Assembly (NCBI RefSeq): GCF_049319665.1
Contig: NZ_JBMOUD010000025.1
Span: 1-28,564 of the forward strand
DNA from: JBMOUD01 sp049319665
GTDB lineage: Bacteria > Pseudomonadota > Gammaproteobacteria > Enterobacterales > Enterobacteriaceae
Reading direction: 5' to 3'
DNA: 28,564 nt
Shown: piece after piece, positions 14,621 to 24,659 of the stretch
Numbering within the stretch: the stretch's first letter is position 1
Layout: the number at the start of each line of letters is the position of its first letter
Position numbers and translations under genes: made by a program
Notes under the pieces: generated by a model
What the model saw: the letters and a program-made list of their open reading frames with translations, nothing else
Told to the model about the DNA's origin: nothing
Database searches by the model: none

Positions 14621-15687
14621 TAATCGCTATATCCTGGTGTCGCCACAATCGAAGGCCAATCTCCTGGCTCACCGCCGGAACATGAAGGTTGACTGTTATA
14701 GCTTACTAACTGGAATTCTTTCCCATCAAATATCCATTTGGCACTATCTCCACAATCGGCCATGCCGCGACCGCGGGCGGATTGAAAGAGCACGCCTTCT
14801 TTTGGCGAATAATCTACTTCAGTAAATAAGTTAATGCTCATTGCCGTGCCTTCTCCCTTATCAGGTGCGACAGGCAATGGCAAAATCAAACGTTTTGCTT
14901 GTGCAGGCTTATCACGAGGTGTGACAAACAAAATACTGGAGGATTGATATGCGCCCAAGCCACAATTCACCATAACCAGTGCCGTATTTTCCGTGAGGGG
15001 CTGTGCGCTACTGATCTGACGATTCTCTGGATTAATTTCGCAATATTCTTGTTTCAAAAGACCGCTATTTGCAGCAATGACCGCATCAATCAAAGCATCG
15101 CTATGAATCAATGGCGAAATATTCGTTACCGCAGGATGAGGCGCTGCAACAACAGGAACCGAAGGTACCTTATCAATACCAACTGACCCCATTTTTAATA
15201 AAGCACTTTGATTATTTATTCTTCCCTGCCGATCTTCTACAAATAGTAACGCTGCATTCAATCCAGCTAATGAGCTGCCATTTTGTAGATCCTGCGTAGG
15301 GGAAATCATATGGGCATTTTTCGCCGCTTTAACCCACCGCTGTATTAACTCGAGATTATCAGCGACTAAGAATACCGCGCCACCTTCATCTGAGGGATGC
15401 CATATATTAGCGCTGAGAGCAAAGGGCTTATCATCGAACCAGAGCACCGGCACCTTTTTGGTCGCGGGAACGATAATATTAAGGGCCAACTTCCCTGTGG
15501 GTCCAGCCTGCCTTTTAAAAATTACCTTCAGGTTTTCATCAATATTACGAATATCGCATGTATTGAGGTTGTTGCAGGTAACTTGCCAATTTTTAAATAC
15601 TTTTTGCACCGGAATATTGTCGGATGCTACCGACTGAGCGCTGGTAAATAACGTTAAGCAAACGACAACTAAAAGCAAATACTTCAT
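14620..15687 (-). CDS. Exported DUF1176 family protein
   Basis: Function unknown. The N-terminus MKYLLLVVVCLTLFTSAQSVA is a Sec signal peptide with likely cleavage after SVA, so the 355-aa protein should be periplasmic. The rest resembles DUF1176 proteins: an N-terminal lobe with KNWQVTCNNLNTCDIRN, a middle WVKAAKNA segment and a C-terminal lobe with GMADCGDSAKWIFDGKEFQLV. The paired cysteines (VTCNNLNTC, YCE, NCG, DCG, SCSGG) suggest disulfides. It has its own Shine-Dalgarno (AAGGAA) and a TATAAT 62 nt upstream. It stands alone between rpoC and thiH, converging on thiH; E. coli K-12 has no equivalent gene at this site as far as I recall. Confidence 0.85.
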   Translation of the reverse strand: MKYLLLVVVCLTLFTSAQSVASDNIPVQKVFKNWQVTCNNLNTCDIRNIDENLKVIFKRQAGPTGKLALNIIVPATKKVPVLWFDDKPFALSANIWHPSDEGGAVFLVADNLELIQRWVKAAKNAHMISPTQDLQNGSSLAGLNAALLFVEDRQGRINNQSALLKMGSVGIDKVPSVPVVAAPHPAVTNISPLIHSDALIDAVIAANSGLLKQEYCEINPENRQISSAQPLTENTALVMVNCGLGAYQSSSILFVTPRDKPAQAKRLILPLPVAPDKGEGTAMSINLFTEVDYSPKEGVLFQSARGRGMADCGDSAKWIFDGKEFQLVSYNSQPSCSGGEPGDWPSIVATPGYSD

Positions 15688-15748
15688 TTCAATCGTTCCT
15701 TCGAATTAAGCGTTTTTATAAGAATAACCATTAACCCATTGTTAGTTC

Positions 15749-15754
15749 ATTATA
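15749..15754 (-). promoter_or_regulatory. Candidate -10 of the DUF1176 gene
   Basis: A consensus TATAAT on the minus strand lies 62 bp before the ATG in an A/T-rich interval. No convincing -35 hexamer is visible 16-18 bp upstream. Confidence 0.4.
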
Positions 15755-15845
15755 TCTAATCGTCATTGAGTCCGTATATTTTGTTAGATCTTTATTATGG
15801 ATTAATAACAAATTGGCTGAACAGGAACAGATCAGAAAATACAGG

Positions 15846-15874
15846 CGAAAAAAAACCGCCCCGAGGGGCGGTTT
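15846..15874 (-). terminator. rpoBC operon terminator
   Basis: On the minus strand AAACCGCCC-CTCG-GGGCGGTTT is followed by a run of T residues (the A run at 15848-15855 on the plus strand). It lies about 30 nt after the rpoC stop and is a strong intrinsic terminator. Confidence 0.95.
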
Positions 15875-15904
15875 CATCGCGTGGTTTTCGAGTGTTAACG
15901 AAGA

Positions 15905-18900
15905 TTAATCTTCGCTGCTACCGAAACCTGCGTTCAGCAATTCAGCCAGGTTAGCTGTTGCTTCATCGGCGCTAACCGGTGGAGCAACTTGTACTTCACC
16001 TGCTGCTTTACGACGTGCACGATCCTGGTGATAAGCGTAACCGGTACCGGCTGGGATCAGACGGCCAACGATAACGTTCTCTTTCAGGCCACGCAGTTCA
16101 TCACGCTTACCGGCAACAGCCGCTTCGGTAAGAACGCGCGTGGTTTCCTGGAACGATGCAGCAGAGATGAAGGACTCGGTCGCCAAGGATGCCTTGGTGA
16201 TACCCAGCAGGTCGCGGCTATACGTTGCCGTGATTTTGCCTTCAGCTTCCAACTGACGGTTAGCGATTTTAACGCGAGACATTTCTGCCTGCTCGCCTTC
16301 CAGGAAGTCGGTGCCGCCCGCGCTAACGATGGTGCCTTTACGCAGCATCTGACGAACGATAACCTCGATGTGTTTATCGTTAATCTTAACGCCTTGCAGA
16401 CGGTAAACTTCCTGCACTTCGTTGGTGATGTAACGGGTAACCGCATGAACACCACGCAGACGCAGGATGTCGTGTGGAGATTCTGGGCCGTCAGATACGA
16501 CGTCACCACGTTCCACAACTTCACCTTCGAACACGTTCAGCTGACGCCATTTCGGAATCATTTCTTCGTAAGCATCGCTGCCATCTAACGGAGAAATTAC
16601 CAGACGGCGTTTACCTTTGGTCTCTTTACCGAAGGAGATGATCCCGCTGATTTCAGCAAGGATTGCAGGCTCTTTCGGACGACGCGCTTCGAACAAGTCA
16701 GCAACGCGTGGCAGACCACCGGTGATGTCCTTGGTACCGCCGGATTCCTGAGGAATACGTGCCAAGGTGTCACCCGCATGGATCTGAGTACCATCTTCCA
16801 ACTGAACAATCGCTTTACCTGGCAGGAAGTATTGAGCAGCCATATCGGTGCCTGGGATCAATACGTCGTCGCCTTTGGCATCAACGATTTTCAGTGCTGG
16901 ACGCAGGTCTTTACCGCTACCGGTACGCTCTGCAGAGTCCAGAACAACCAGAGAAGACAAACCAGTCAGGTCGTCGGTCTGGCGGGTAATGGTCTGAGTA
17001 TCAACCATATCAGCGAAGCGAATGAAACCGCTCACTTCACTGATAACTGGCATGGTGTGCGGATCCCAGTTAGCAACGGTTTCGCCGCCGTTAACTGCTT
17101 CGCCATCACCTTTACCCATCACGGAACCGTAAGGCACTTTATAGCTTTCTTTGGTACGACCGAATTCGTCGATCAATTTCAGCTCAGTGTTACGAGAAGT
17201 GATGACCAGTTTGCCGTTAGAGTTAGTAACGTGCTTATGGTTGCTCAGTTTAATGCTACCAGTGTTCTTCACCTGGATGCTGGATTCAGCAGCCGCACGA
17301 GATGCCGCACCACCGATGTGGAACGTACGCATCGTCAGCTGGGTACCCGGCTCACCGATGGACTGTGCTGCAATAACACCGATCGCTTCACCTTTGTTGA
17401 TGATGTGACCACGTGCCAGGTCGCGACCGTAGCAGTTTGCACACACACCAAAGTCGGTTTCACAGCTAACGACTGAACGCACTTTCACGCTGTCGACCGA
17501 GTTCTCTTCTAACAGATCACAGGTCTTCTCGTGCAGCAGGGTGTTACGTGGAACCAAGATGTCCGCCGTACCCGGCTTCAAGATATCTTCAGCAGTGACA
17601 CGACCCAATACGCGTTCGCGCAGTGGTTCTTTAACGTCGCCACCTTCGATAACCGGAGTCATCATGATGCCTTCGTGAGTACCACAGTCGTCTTCTGTTA
17701 CGACCAAGTCCTGCGCCACGTCAACCAGACGACGGGTCAGATAACCGGAGTTCGCAGTTTTCAATGCGGTATCCGCCAAACCTTTACGCGCACCGTGAGT
17801 AGAGATGAAGTACTGGAGTACGTTCAGACCTTCACGGAAGTTCGCGGTGATTGGCGTTTCAATGATGGAACCATCTGGTTTCGCCATCAGGCCACGCATA
17901 CCGGCCAGCTGACGAATCTGTGCAGCAGAACCACGCGCACCAGAGTCGGCCATCATAAAGATGCTGTTGAAGGAAACTTGCTGCTCTACTACGCCGTCAC
18001 GGTTGACGACGTCTTCAACAGACAAGTTTTCCATCATTGCCTTAGCAACACGTTCGTTAGCTGCGGCCCAGATATCGATCACTTTGTTATAGCGTTCGCC
18101 AGCGGTTACCAGACCAGACTGGAACTGCTCCTGGATCTCAGCAACTTCGGTTTCTGCTTCGTCGATGATCTCTGCTTTCTTAGCAGGGATAACCATGTCG
18201 TCGATACCTACTGACGCGCCTGAACGGGCAGCGTAAGCAAAACCGGTGTACATGATCTGGTCAGCAAAAATAACGGTCGGCTTCAGGCCCAAAATGCGGT
18301 AACAGGTGTTCAGCATTTTGGAGATAGCTTTTTTACCCAAAGGTTGGTTAACGATTGAGTACGGCAGACCTTTAGGTACGATCATCCAAAGGATGGCACG
18401 GCCAATAGTGGTGTCGATGATGCTGGTCTGGTGAACAACCTCACCTTCGGTATTTTTGATTTCTTCTGTGATACGCACCTTAACACGCGCATGCAGAGAG
18501 GCCAGGCCAGCGCGGTAGATACGCTCAGCTTCTTTAGGGCCAGTCAGCACCATGCCTTCGCCTTTGGCGTTAACACAGTCACGGGTCATGTAGTACAGAC
18601 CCAATACAACGTCCTGAGAAGGAACGATGATTGGCTCGCCGTTCGCTGGTGACAGGATGTTGTTGGTAGACATCATCAACGCACGCGCTTCCAGCTGAGC
18701 TTCCAGCGTCAACGGTACGTGAACAGCCATTTGGTCACCATCGAAGTCGGCGTTATATGCCGCACAAACCAGTGGGTGTAACTGGATTGCTTTACCTTCG
18801 ATCAGAACCGGTTCAAACGCCTGGATACCCAAACGGTGCAGGGTTGGTGCACGGTTCAGCAGTACCGGGTGTTCGCGGATAACTTCGTCCAGGATATCCC

Positions 18901-20125
18901 AAACGACAGCTTCTTCGCGCTCAACCATTTTCTTAGCAGCTTTGATGGTGGTCGCGAGGCCACGCAGTTCCAACTTGCCATAGATGAACGGTTTGAACAG
19001 TTCCAGAGCCATTTTCTTCGGCAGACCACACTGGTGCAGACGCAGGTATGGACCTACGGTGATAACGGAACGACCAGAGTAGTCGACACGTTTACCCAGC
19101 AAGTTCTGACGGAAACGACCTTGTTTACCTTTGATCATGTCTGCCAAAGATTTCAGTGGACGCTTGTTAGAGCCGGTGATTGCACGACCGCGACGGCCGT
19201 TATCCAGCAGAGCATCGACTGCTTCTTGCAGCATACGTTTTTCGTTTCGCACGATGATATCTGGCGCAGCCAGATCCAGCAGGCGTTTCAAACGGTTGTT
19301 ACGGTTGATCACGCGACGATACAGATCGTTCAGATCTGAAGTTGCGAAACGACCGCCATCCAACGGAACCAATGGACGCAAATCTGGCGGCAATACAGGC
19401 AGCACGGTCAGGATCATCCACTCTGGTTTGTTACCAGACTGTACGAACGCTTCCAGCAGCTTGATACGCTTGGTCAGCTTTTTACGTTTGGTTTCGGAGT
19501 TGGTTTCGTTCAACTCTTCACGCAGTTGCTCGCACTCAGCTTCCAGGTCCATGTTTTTCAACAGAGCCTGAATAGCTTCCGCGCCCATTTTAGCGTCGAA
19601 TTCGTCACCGAACTCTTCCAACGCGTCAAGATACTGCTCTTCAGTCAGGATCTGGCGTTTTTCGAGGTTGGTCATCCCGCCTTCGATCACAACGTAAGAT
19701 TCGAAGTACAGAACACGTTCGATGTCACGCAGTGGCATATCCAGCAGCAAACCGATGCGCGAAGGCAGAGATTTGAGGAACCAGATATGGGCAGTTGGAG
19801 AAGCCAGTTCGATGTGGCCCATACGCTCACGGCGCACTTTAGTCTGGGTCACTTCAACGCCGCACTTCTCACAGATCACGCCGCGGTGTTTTAAACGCTT
19901 GTACTTACCGCACAGGCATTCGTAATCTTTTACTGGCCCGAAAATACGCGCACAGAAAAGGCCGTCACGTTCTGGTTTGAACGTACGGTAGTTAATGGTT
20001 TCTGGCTTCTTAACTTCACCAAAAGACCAAGAACGGATCATGTCTGGCGATGCCAGAGCAATTTTGATCGCATCAAACTCTTCGGTCTTAGTTTGCGCTT
20101 TCAGAAACTTTAGTAAGTCTTTCAC
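15905..20125 (-). CDS. rpoC: RNA polymerase beta' subunit
   Basis: The largest core RNA polymerase subunit, carrying the catalytic magnesium site. It has 1406 aa (E. coli 1407) and starts at GTG, as in E. coli, behind GGGAGC. The N-terminal zinc site is C70, C72, C85 and C88. The catalytic loop NADFDGD carries the three Mg-binding aspartates (about 460-464). A second zinc site includes DDCGTHEG and CETDFGVCANC near 814-898, and the trigger-loop segment MRTFHIGGAASR follows. The C-terminus ends ELLNAGFGSSED. It is cotranscribed with rpoB, from which it is separated by 157 bp holding a repeat palindrome. Confidence 0.99.
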   Translation of the reverse strand: MKDLLKFLKAQTKTEEFDAIKIALASPDMIRSWSFGEVKKPETINYRTFKPERDGLFCARIFGPVKDYECLCGKYKRLKHRGVICEKCGVEVTQTKVRRERMGHIELASPTAHIWFLKSLPSRIGLLLDMPLRDIERVLYFESYVVIEGGMTNLEKRQILTEEQYLDALEEFGDEFDAKMGAEAIQALLKNMDLEAECEQLREELNETNSETKRKKLTKRIKLLEAFVQSGNKPEWMILTVLPVLPPDLRPLVPLDGGRFATSDLNDLYRRVINRNNRLKRLLDLAAPDIIVRNEKRMLQEAVDALLDNGRRGRAITGSNKRPLKSLADMIKGKQGRFRQNLLGKRVDYSGRSVITVGPYLRLHQCGLPKKMALELFKPFIYGKLELRGLATTIKAAKKMVEREEAVVWDILDEVIREHPVLLNRAPTLHRLGIQAFEPVLIEGKAIQLHPLVCAAYNADFDGDQMAVHVPLTLEAQLEARALMMSTNNILSPANGEPIIVPSQDVVLGLYYMTRDCVNAKGEGMVLTGPKEAERIYRAGLASLHARVKVRITEEIKNTEGEVVHQTSIIDTTIGRAILWMIVPKGLPYSIVNQPLGKKAISKMLNTCYRILGLKPTVIFADQIMYTGFAYAARSGASVGIDDMVIPAKKAEIIDEAETEVAEIQEQFQSGLVTAGERYNKVIDIWAAANERVAKAMMENLSVEDVVNRDGVVEQQVSFNSIFMMADSGARGSAAQIRQLAGMRGLMAKPDGSIIETPITANFREGLNVLQYFISTHGARKGLADTALKTANSGYLTRRLVDVAQDLVVTEDDCGTHEGIMMTPVIEGGDVKEPLRERVLGRVTAEDILKPGTADILVPRNTLLHEKTCDLLEENSVDSVKVRSVVSCETDFGVCANCYGRDLARGHIINKGEAIGVIAAQSIGEPGTQLTMRTFHIGGAASRAAAESSIQVKNTGSIKLSNHKHVTNSNGKLVITSRNTELKLIDEFGRTKESYKVPYGSVMGKGDGEAVNGGETVANWDPHTMPVISEVSGFIRFADMVDTQTITRQTDDLTGLSSLVVLDSAERTGSGKDLRPALKIVDAKGDDVLIPGTDMAAQYFLPGKAIVQLEDGTQIHAGDTLARIPQESGGTKDITGGLPRVADLFEARRPKEPAILAEISGIISFGKETKGKRRLVISPLDGSDAYEEMIPKWRQLNVFEGEVVERGDVVSDGPESPHDILRLRGVHAVTRYITNEVQEVYRLQGVKINDKHIEVIVRQMLRKGTIVSAGGTDFLEGEQAEMSRVKIANRQLEAEGKITATYSRDLLGITKASLATESFISAASFQETTRVLTEAAVAGKRDELRGLKENVIVGRLIPAGTGYAYHQDRARRKAAGEVQVAPPVSADEATANLAELLNAGFGSSED

Positions 20126-20231
20126 GGATTGGCTCCCGTCGGGTTAGACCTGTTAGGCACCTGCTGTTTATTGCTAAACCGGCAGATGCCCCTGTGATCA
20201 ATGCAAATTCGAGTATACCTGTCATGCTTCA

Positions 20232-20263
20232 AGTTGCAGGTGCGTTGCCGCGTCCCTGCAACT
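20232..20263. repeat. REP-like palindrome between rpoB and rpoC
   Basis: AGTTGCAGG (20232-20240) and CCTGCAACT (20255-20263) form a perfect 9-bp stem with a 14-nt loop, flanked by CTTCA on one side and CGATGTATTTA on the other. From memory this sequence type (CTTCAAGTTGCAGG ... CCTGCAACTCGA) recurs in Yersinia and related intergenic regions. It lies in the rpoB-rpoC spacer, which is 157 bp here compared with roughly 80 bp in E. coli. Confidence 0.65.
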
Positions 20264-20282
20264 CGATGTATTTAAGGCAAAC

Positions 20283-23200
20283 TTACTCGTCTTCCAGCTC
20301 GATGTTGATACCCAAAGAGCGGATTTCTTTCAACAATACGTTGAAGGATTCCGGCATGCCTGGTTCCATCCGGTGATCGCCATCGACGATGTTTTTATAC
20401 ATCTTCGTACGGCCGTTCACGTCATCGGACTTAACAGTCAGCATTTCTTGCAGGGTATAAGCAGCACCATAAGCTTCAAGTGCCCACACTTCCATCTCAC
20501 CGAAGCGCTGACCACCGAACTGAGCTTTACCACCCAGCGGCTGCTGAGTAACAAGGCTGTAAGAACCGGTAGAACGAGCATGCATCTTATCGTCAACCAA
20601 GTGGTTCAGTTTCAGCATGTACATGTAGCCAACGGTTACCTGGCGCTCGAACTGCTCGCCGGTACGGCCATCGAACAATGTGATCTGACCTGAGGTAGGA
20701 ATCCCACCCATTTCAAGCAGTTGCTTGATTTCAGTCTCTTTCGCACCATCGAAGACTGGTGTTGCGATTGGCATACCTTTTTTCAGGTTCTCAGCCAGAC
20801 GCAATACTTCGTCATCGGTGAAGGTGCTCAGATCAACTTGCTGACGGACATCGTCGCCCAAGTCATATGCTCTCTGGATGAACTCACGCAGCTTAGAAAC
20901 TTCTTCTTGTTTCTTCAGCATGGCATTGATTTTTTCACCAATACCCTTCGCGGCCATACCCAAGTGGGTTTCCAGAATCTGACCAATGTTCATACGAGAT
21001 GGAACGCCCAGCGGGTTCAGTACGATGTCAACCGGCGTGCCGTTTTCATCGTAAGGCATATCTTCGATCGGGTTGATCTTGGAGATAACACCTTTGTTAC
21101 CGTGGCGGCCTGCCATTTTGTCACCAGGCTGGATCTGACGTTTAACGGCCAGATACACTTTAACGATTTTCAGCACGCCCGGTGCCAGGTCATCGCCCTG
21201 AGTGATTTTACGACGTTTAGCTTCGAGTTTTTTCTCAAACTCTGATTTCAGCTCGTCGTACTGCTCGGCCAGCTGTTCCAACTGGTTTTGTTTTTCTTCG
21301 TCGGTCAGAGACAGCTCTAACCAGCGATCGCGTGGCAGTTTAGCCAGCTTCTCTGCTTCCATTCCGCCAGATACCAGCGCAGCGTGGATACGAGCAAACA
21401 AACCTGCTTCCAGGATTTGCAGTTCTTCAGTCAGGTCTTTCTTAGCCTGCTTCAACTGCATCTCTTCGATTTCCAACGCACGCTTGTCTTTTTCCACGCC
21501 ATCGCGGGTGAAGACTTGAACGTCGATAATCGTACCGGAAACGCCGTTTGGTACGCGCAGAGAAGAGTCTTTAACGTCAGACGCTTTCTCACCGAAGATC
21601 GCACGCAGCAGTTTCTCTTCTGGCGTCAGCTGAGTTTCGCCTTTAGGCGTCACTTTACCAACCAGAATGTCACCGCCAGTCACTTCAGCACCGATATAAA
21701 CGATACCGGATTCATCCAGTTTAGACAGCGCTGCTTCACCTACGTTAGGGATGTCAGCGGTGATCTCTTCAGGCCCCAGCTTGGTATCACGAGAGATACA
21801 AGACAGTTCTTGAATGTGGATGGTAGTGAAGCGATCTTCTTGAACGACACGCTCGGAGACCAAGATGGAGTCTTCGAAGTTGTAACCGTTCCAAGGCATG
21901 AACGCTACGCGCATGTTCTGACCCAGTGCCAGTTCGCCCAAATCGGTTGACGGACCATCTGCCAGCACGTCACCGCGCTCGATTGGCTCGCCCAGATTCA
22001 CACACGGCATCTGGTTGATACAGGTGTTCTGGTTAGAACGGGTGTACTTGGTCAGGTTGTAAATATCGATACCTGCTTCGCCCGGGTACATCTCATCTTC
22101 GTTAACTTTGATAACGATACGAGAAGCATCCACGTACTGGATCACACCGCCACGTTTAGCTACCGAGGTTACCCCGGAGTCAACCGCTACAGCACGTTCC
22201 ATACCGGTACCAACCAGCGGCTTATCAGCACGCAGAGTAGGAACCGCCTGACGTTGCATGTTCGCCCCCATCAATGCACGGTTGGCGTCATCGTGTTCCA
22301 GGAATGGAATCAGAGAAGCACCAACGGATACGATCTGCTGGGTAGATACGTCCATATAGTCAACCTGGTCGCGGCTAAACAGGCTTGATTCGCCTTTGCT
22401 ACGACAGGTAACCAGATCTTCTACAAAGTGGCCTTCTTCGTCCAGGTTGGTGTTCGCCTGAGCGATAACGAAGTTGCCTTCTTCAATAGCAGACAGATAG
22501 TTAATTTCATCGGTGACCACACCGTCACGCACGCGGCGATACGGAGTTTCCAGGAAACCATACTCGTTGGTCTGTGCATAAACAGACAAGGAGTTGATCA
22601 GACCGATGTTTGGACCTTCTGGCGTTTCGATTGGACATACGCGACCGTAGTGAGTCGGGTGTACGTCTCGAACTTCAAAGCCAGCACGTTCACGGGTCAA
22701 ACCGCCCGGGCCCAATGCAGAGATACGACGTTTGTGCGTAATCTCAGACAACGGGTTGTTCTGGTCCATAAATTGTGACAGCTGACTTGAGCCGAAGAAC
22801 TCTTTCACCGCCGCCGAAATTGGCTTAGCGTTGATCATGTCCTGAGGCATCAAGGTGTCGAGGTCGCCCAGAGACAGACGCTCTTTAACCGCACGTTCAA
22901 CACGAACCAAGCCAACACGGAATTGGTTCTCAGCCATTTCGCCAACAGAACGAATACGACGGTTGCCCAAGTGGTCGATATCGTCCACTTCGCCTTTACC
23001 GTTACGGATGTCGATCAGTTTGCGCATTACTTCGATGATGTCATCTTTGCTCAGGATGCCTGAACCTTCGATTTCTTCACGCAGCAATGAACGGTTGAAC
23101 TTCATACGACCTACAGCAGACAGGTCATAGCGGTCTTCAGAGAAGAACAAGTTCTCGAACAGCGTTTCTGCAGCTTCACGCGTTGGTGGCTCACCAGGAC

Positions 23201-24311
23201 GCATCATGCGGTAGATCTCAACCAATGCGCTCAGGCGATCGTTGGTTGGGTCGACACGCACGGTCTCGGACATGTAAGCACCATGGTCGAGGTCGTTGGT
23301 GAACAGCGTTTCAATGGTTTTGTGTCCGGCCTGGCTCAGTTTAGCCAACAGGTCCAGAGACAATTCCATGTTAGCTGGGACGATCAGCTCACCGGTATTG
23401 GTGTCGATGTAGTCTTTAGAGACCACTTTTCCTGCGATGTATTCAACAGGAACTTCGATGCGCTGGATGTCGTCTTTTTCAAGCTGACGAATATGACGTG
23501 CAGTGATACGGCGGCCTTTTTCAACATAGACTTTGCCGTCAGCTTCGATATCAAACGATGCTGTTTCACCGCGCAGGCGCTCAGGTACCAGCTCCATCTG
23601 CAACTTGTTGTCGCGGATCTGGTAGATAACCTTGTCAAAGAACAGGTCGAGGATCTGTTCTGTAGTGTAGTTCAGTGCACGCAGAATGATGGTCGCTGGC
23701 AATTTGCGGCGACGGTCAATACGTACAAACAGGTTGTCTTTCGGGTCAAACTCGAAATCTAACCATGAACCGCGGTAAGGGATGATACGTGCGTTATAAA
23801 GCACTTTACCCGAAGAGTGGGTTTTACCCTTATCGCTGTCAAAGAATACGCCTGGACTACGGTGAAGCTGAGATACGATAACCCTCTCAGTGCCGTTAAT
23901 CACGAAGGTACCGTTCTCGGTCATGAGTGGAATTTCACCCATGTAGACTTCTTGTTCTTTGATGTCTTTGACCGTACCTTCTGGTGCTTCGCGCTCGTAG
24001 ATCACCAGACGCAGTTTCACGCGCAGTGGCGCGGAATACGTTACACCGCGGATCTGGCATTCTTTAACGTCGAATACCGGCTCACCAAGACGGTAGCTAA
24101 CGTATTGCAGCTCAGAGTTTCCGCTGTAGCTCTTAATTGGGAATACAGAACGGAATGCCGCTTCTAAACCATGCTGGCCTTCCGGATCTTGCTCGATGAA
24201 CTTCTGGAACGAGTCAAGCTGTATAGAAAGGAGATAAGGTATGTCCAGAACTTGTGGACGTTTACCAAAATCCTTACGGATGCGTTTCTTCTCGGTATAG
24301 GAGTAAACCAT
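20283..24311 (-). CDS. rpoB: RNA polymerase beta subunit
   Basis: A core RNA polymerase subunit that forms the rifampicin pocket and, with beta', the active cleft. Its 1342 aa equal the E. coli length. The rifampicin cluster I reads FFGSSQLSQFMDQNNPLSEI then THKRRISALGPGG, with Ser, Asp, His and Ser at the positions corresponding to 512, 516, 526 and 531, so the sequence is wild type for rifampicin binding. GRHGNKGVISKINP and the C-terminal MYKNIVDGDHRMEPGMPESF region are intact. Start ATG has GAGGAA upstream. It follows rplL after a 348-bp attenuator and processing interval. Confidence 0.99.
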   Translation of the reverse strand: MVYSYTEKKRIRKDFGKRPQVLDIPYLLSIQLDSFQKFIEQDPEGQHGLEAAFRSVFPIKSYSGNSELQYVSYRLGEPVFDVKECQIRGVTYSAPLRVKLRLVIYEREAPEGTVKDIKEQEVYMGEIPLMTENGTFVINGTERVIVSQLHRSPGVFFDSDKGKTHSSGKVLYNARIIPYRGSWLDFEFDPKDNLFVRIDRRRKLPATIILRALNYTTEQILDLFFDKVIYQIRDNKLQMELVPERLRGETASFDIEADGKVYVEKGRRITARHIRQLEKDDIQRIEVPVEYIAGKVVSKDYIDTNTGELIVPANMELSLDLLAKLSQAGHKTIETLFTNDLDHGAYMSETVRVDPTNDRLSALVEIYRMMRPGEPPTREAAETLFENLFFSEDRYDLSAVGRMKFNRSLLREEIEGSGILSKDDIIEVMRKLIDIRNGKGEVDDIDHLGNRRIRSVGEMAENQFRVGLVRVERAVKERLSLGDLDTLMPQDMINAKPISAAVKEFFGSSQLSQFMDQNNPLSEITHKRRISALGPGGLTRERAGFEVRDVHPTHYGRVCPIETPEGPNIGLINSLSVYAQTNEYGFLETPYRRVRDGVVTDEINYLSAIEEGNFVIAQANTNLDEEGHFVEDLVTCRSKGESSLFSRDQVDYMDVSTQQIVSVGASLIPFLEHDDANRALMGANMQRQAVPTLRADKPLVGTGMERAVAVDSGVTSVAKRGGVIQYVDASRIVIKVNEDEMYPGEAGIDIYNLTKYTRSNQNTCINQMPCVNLGEPIERGDVLADGPSTDLGELALGQNMRVAFMPWNGYNFEDSILVSERVVQEDRFTTIHIQELSCISRDTKLGPEEITADIPNVGEAALSKLDESGIVYIGAEVTGGDILVGKVTPKGETQLTPEEKLLRAIFGEKASDVKDSSLRVPNGVSGTIIDVQVFTRDGVEKDKRALEIEEMQLKQAKKDLTEELQILEAGLFARIHAALVSGGMEAEKLAKLPRDRWLELSLTDEEKQNQLEQLAEQYDELKSEFEKKLEAKRRKITQGDDLAPGVLKIVKVYLAVKRQIQPGDKMAGRHGNKGVISKINPIEDMPYDENGTPVDIVLNPLGVPSRMNIGQILETHLGMAAKGIGEKINAMLKKQEEVSKLREFIQRAYDLGDDVRQQVDLSTFTDDEVLRLAENLKKGMPIATPVFDGAKETEIKQLLEMGGIPTSGQITLFDGRTGEQFERQVTVGYMYMLKLNHLVDDKMHARSTGSYSLVTQQPLGGKAQFGGQRFGEMEVWALEAYGAAYTLQEMLTVKSDDVNGRTKMYKNIVDGDHRMEPGMPESFNVLLKEIRSLGINIELEDE

Positions 24312-24436
24312 TAGGGTTCCTCAGCTCGCTGGAAAGTCGAACCTAGTATCTGTCCATGAGAGGACAGTTCATGCAACACCATTTATTTGGATCGGAAAGG
24401 CGGTTCGGAAAGCCGAAACACTCTCCGCAATACTTG

Positions 24437-24524
24437 TTTCTATCACTCTTAAATCATTTCGTTGCGCGTTATCTGTAGATGAGCCACAGCAAGGGGCGGC
24501 AATATATTAAGGCGTCGATAGAAA
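24437..24524 (-). promoter_or_regulatory. RNase III processing stem in the rplL-rpoB interval
   Basis: TTTCTATCACTCTTAA (24437-24452) is largely complementary to TTAAGGCGTCGATAGAAA (24507-24524), giving a long interrupted stem. In E. coli the rplL-rpoB spacer contains an RNase III site with the same flanking sequence. It is expected to separate ribosomal protein and polymerase mRNAs. The plus-strand stretch 24312-24436 shows nothing else I can name. Confidence 0.7.
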
Positions 24525-24584
24525 TAAATATTAGAGTAGTTCAGTAGTCAAACAGTGTGAAATTCTACTGACACTCTATAGCGC

Positions 24585-24615
24585 AAAAAGGCTGGTGACT
24601 AAAAAGTCACCAGCC
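24585..24615 (-). terminator. rplL-rpoB transcription attenuator
   Basis: On the minus strand GGCTGGTGACT-TTTT-AGTCACCAGCC is a perfect 11-bp stem followed by TTTTTGCGC. It is nearly identical to the E. coli attenuator, a partial terminator that lowers rpoBC transcription relative to rplJL. A second 9-bp hairpin (24618-24641, CAGTCTGTT/AACAGACTG) lies just before it. Confidence 0.93.
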
Positions 24616-24659
24616 ATCAGTCTGTTAATTAAAACAGACTGCACTCAGAAAGCAGTGGC

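Noticed and set aside
16778..18214. Long open frames of 227-232 codons antisense to rpoC
   Set aside because: They lie wholly inside the conserved rpoC coding sequence and result from its biased codon use; the translations have no recognisable family and no ribosome-binding signals.
22600..22800. Possible rifampicin-resistance substitution in rpoB
   Set aside because: Cluster I residues equivalent to 512, 516, 526 and 531 all read as wild type.
20721..23762. Several open frames antisense to rpoB
   Set aside because: Same reason: shadows of a full-length, intact rpoB in another frame.
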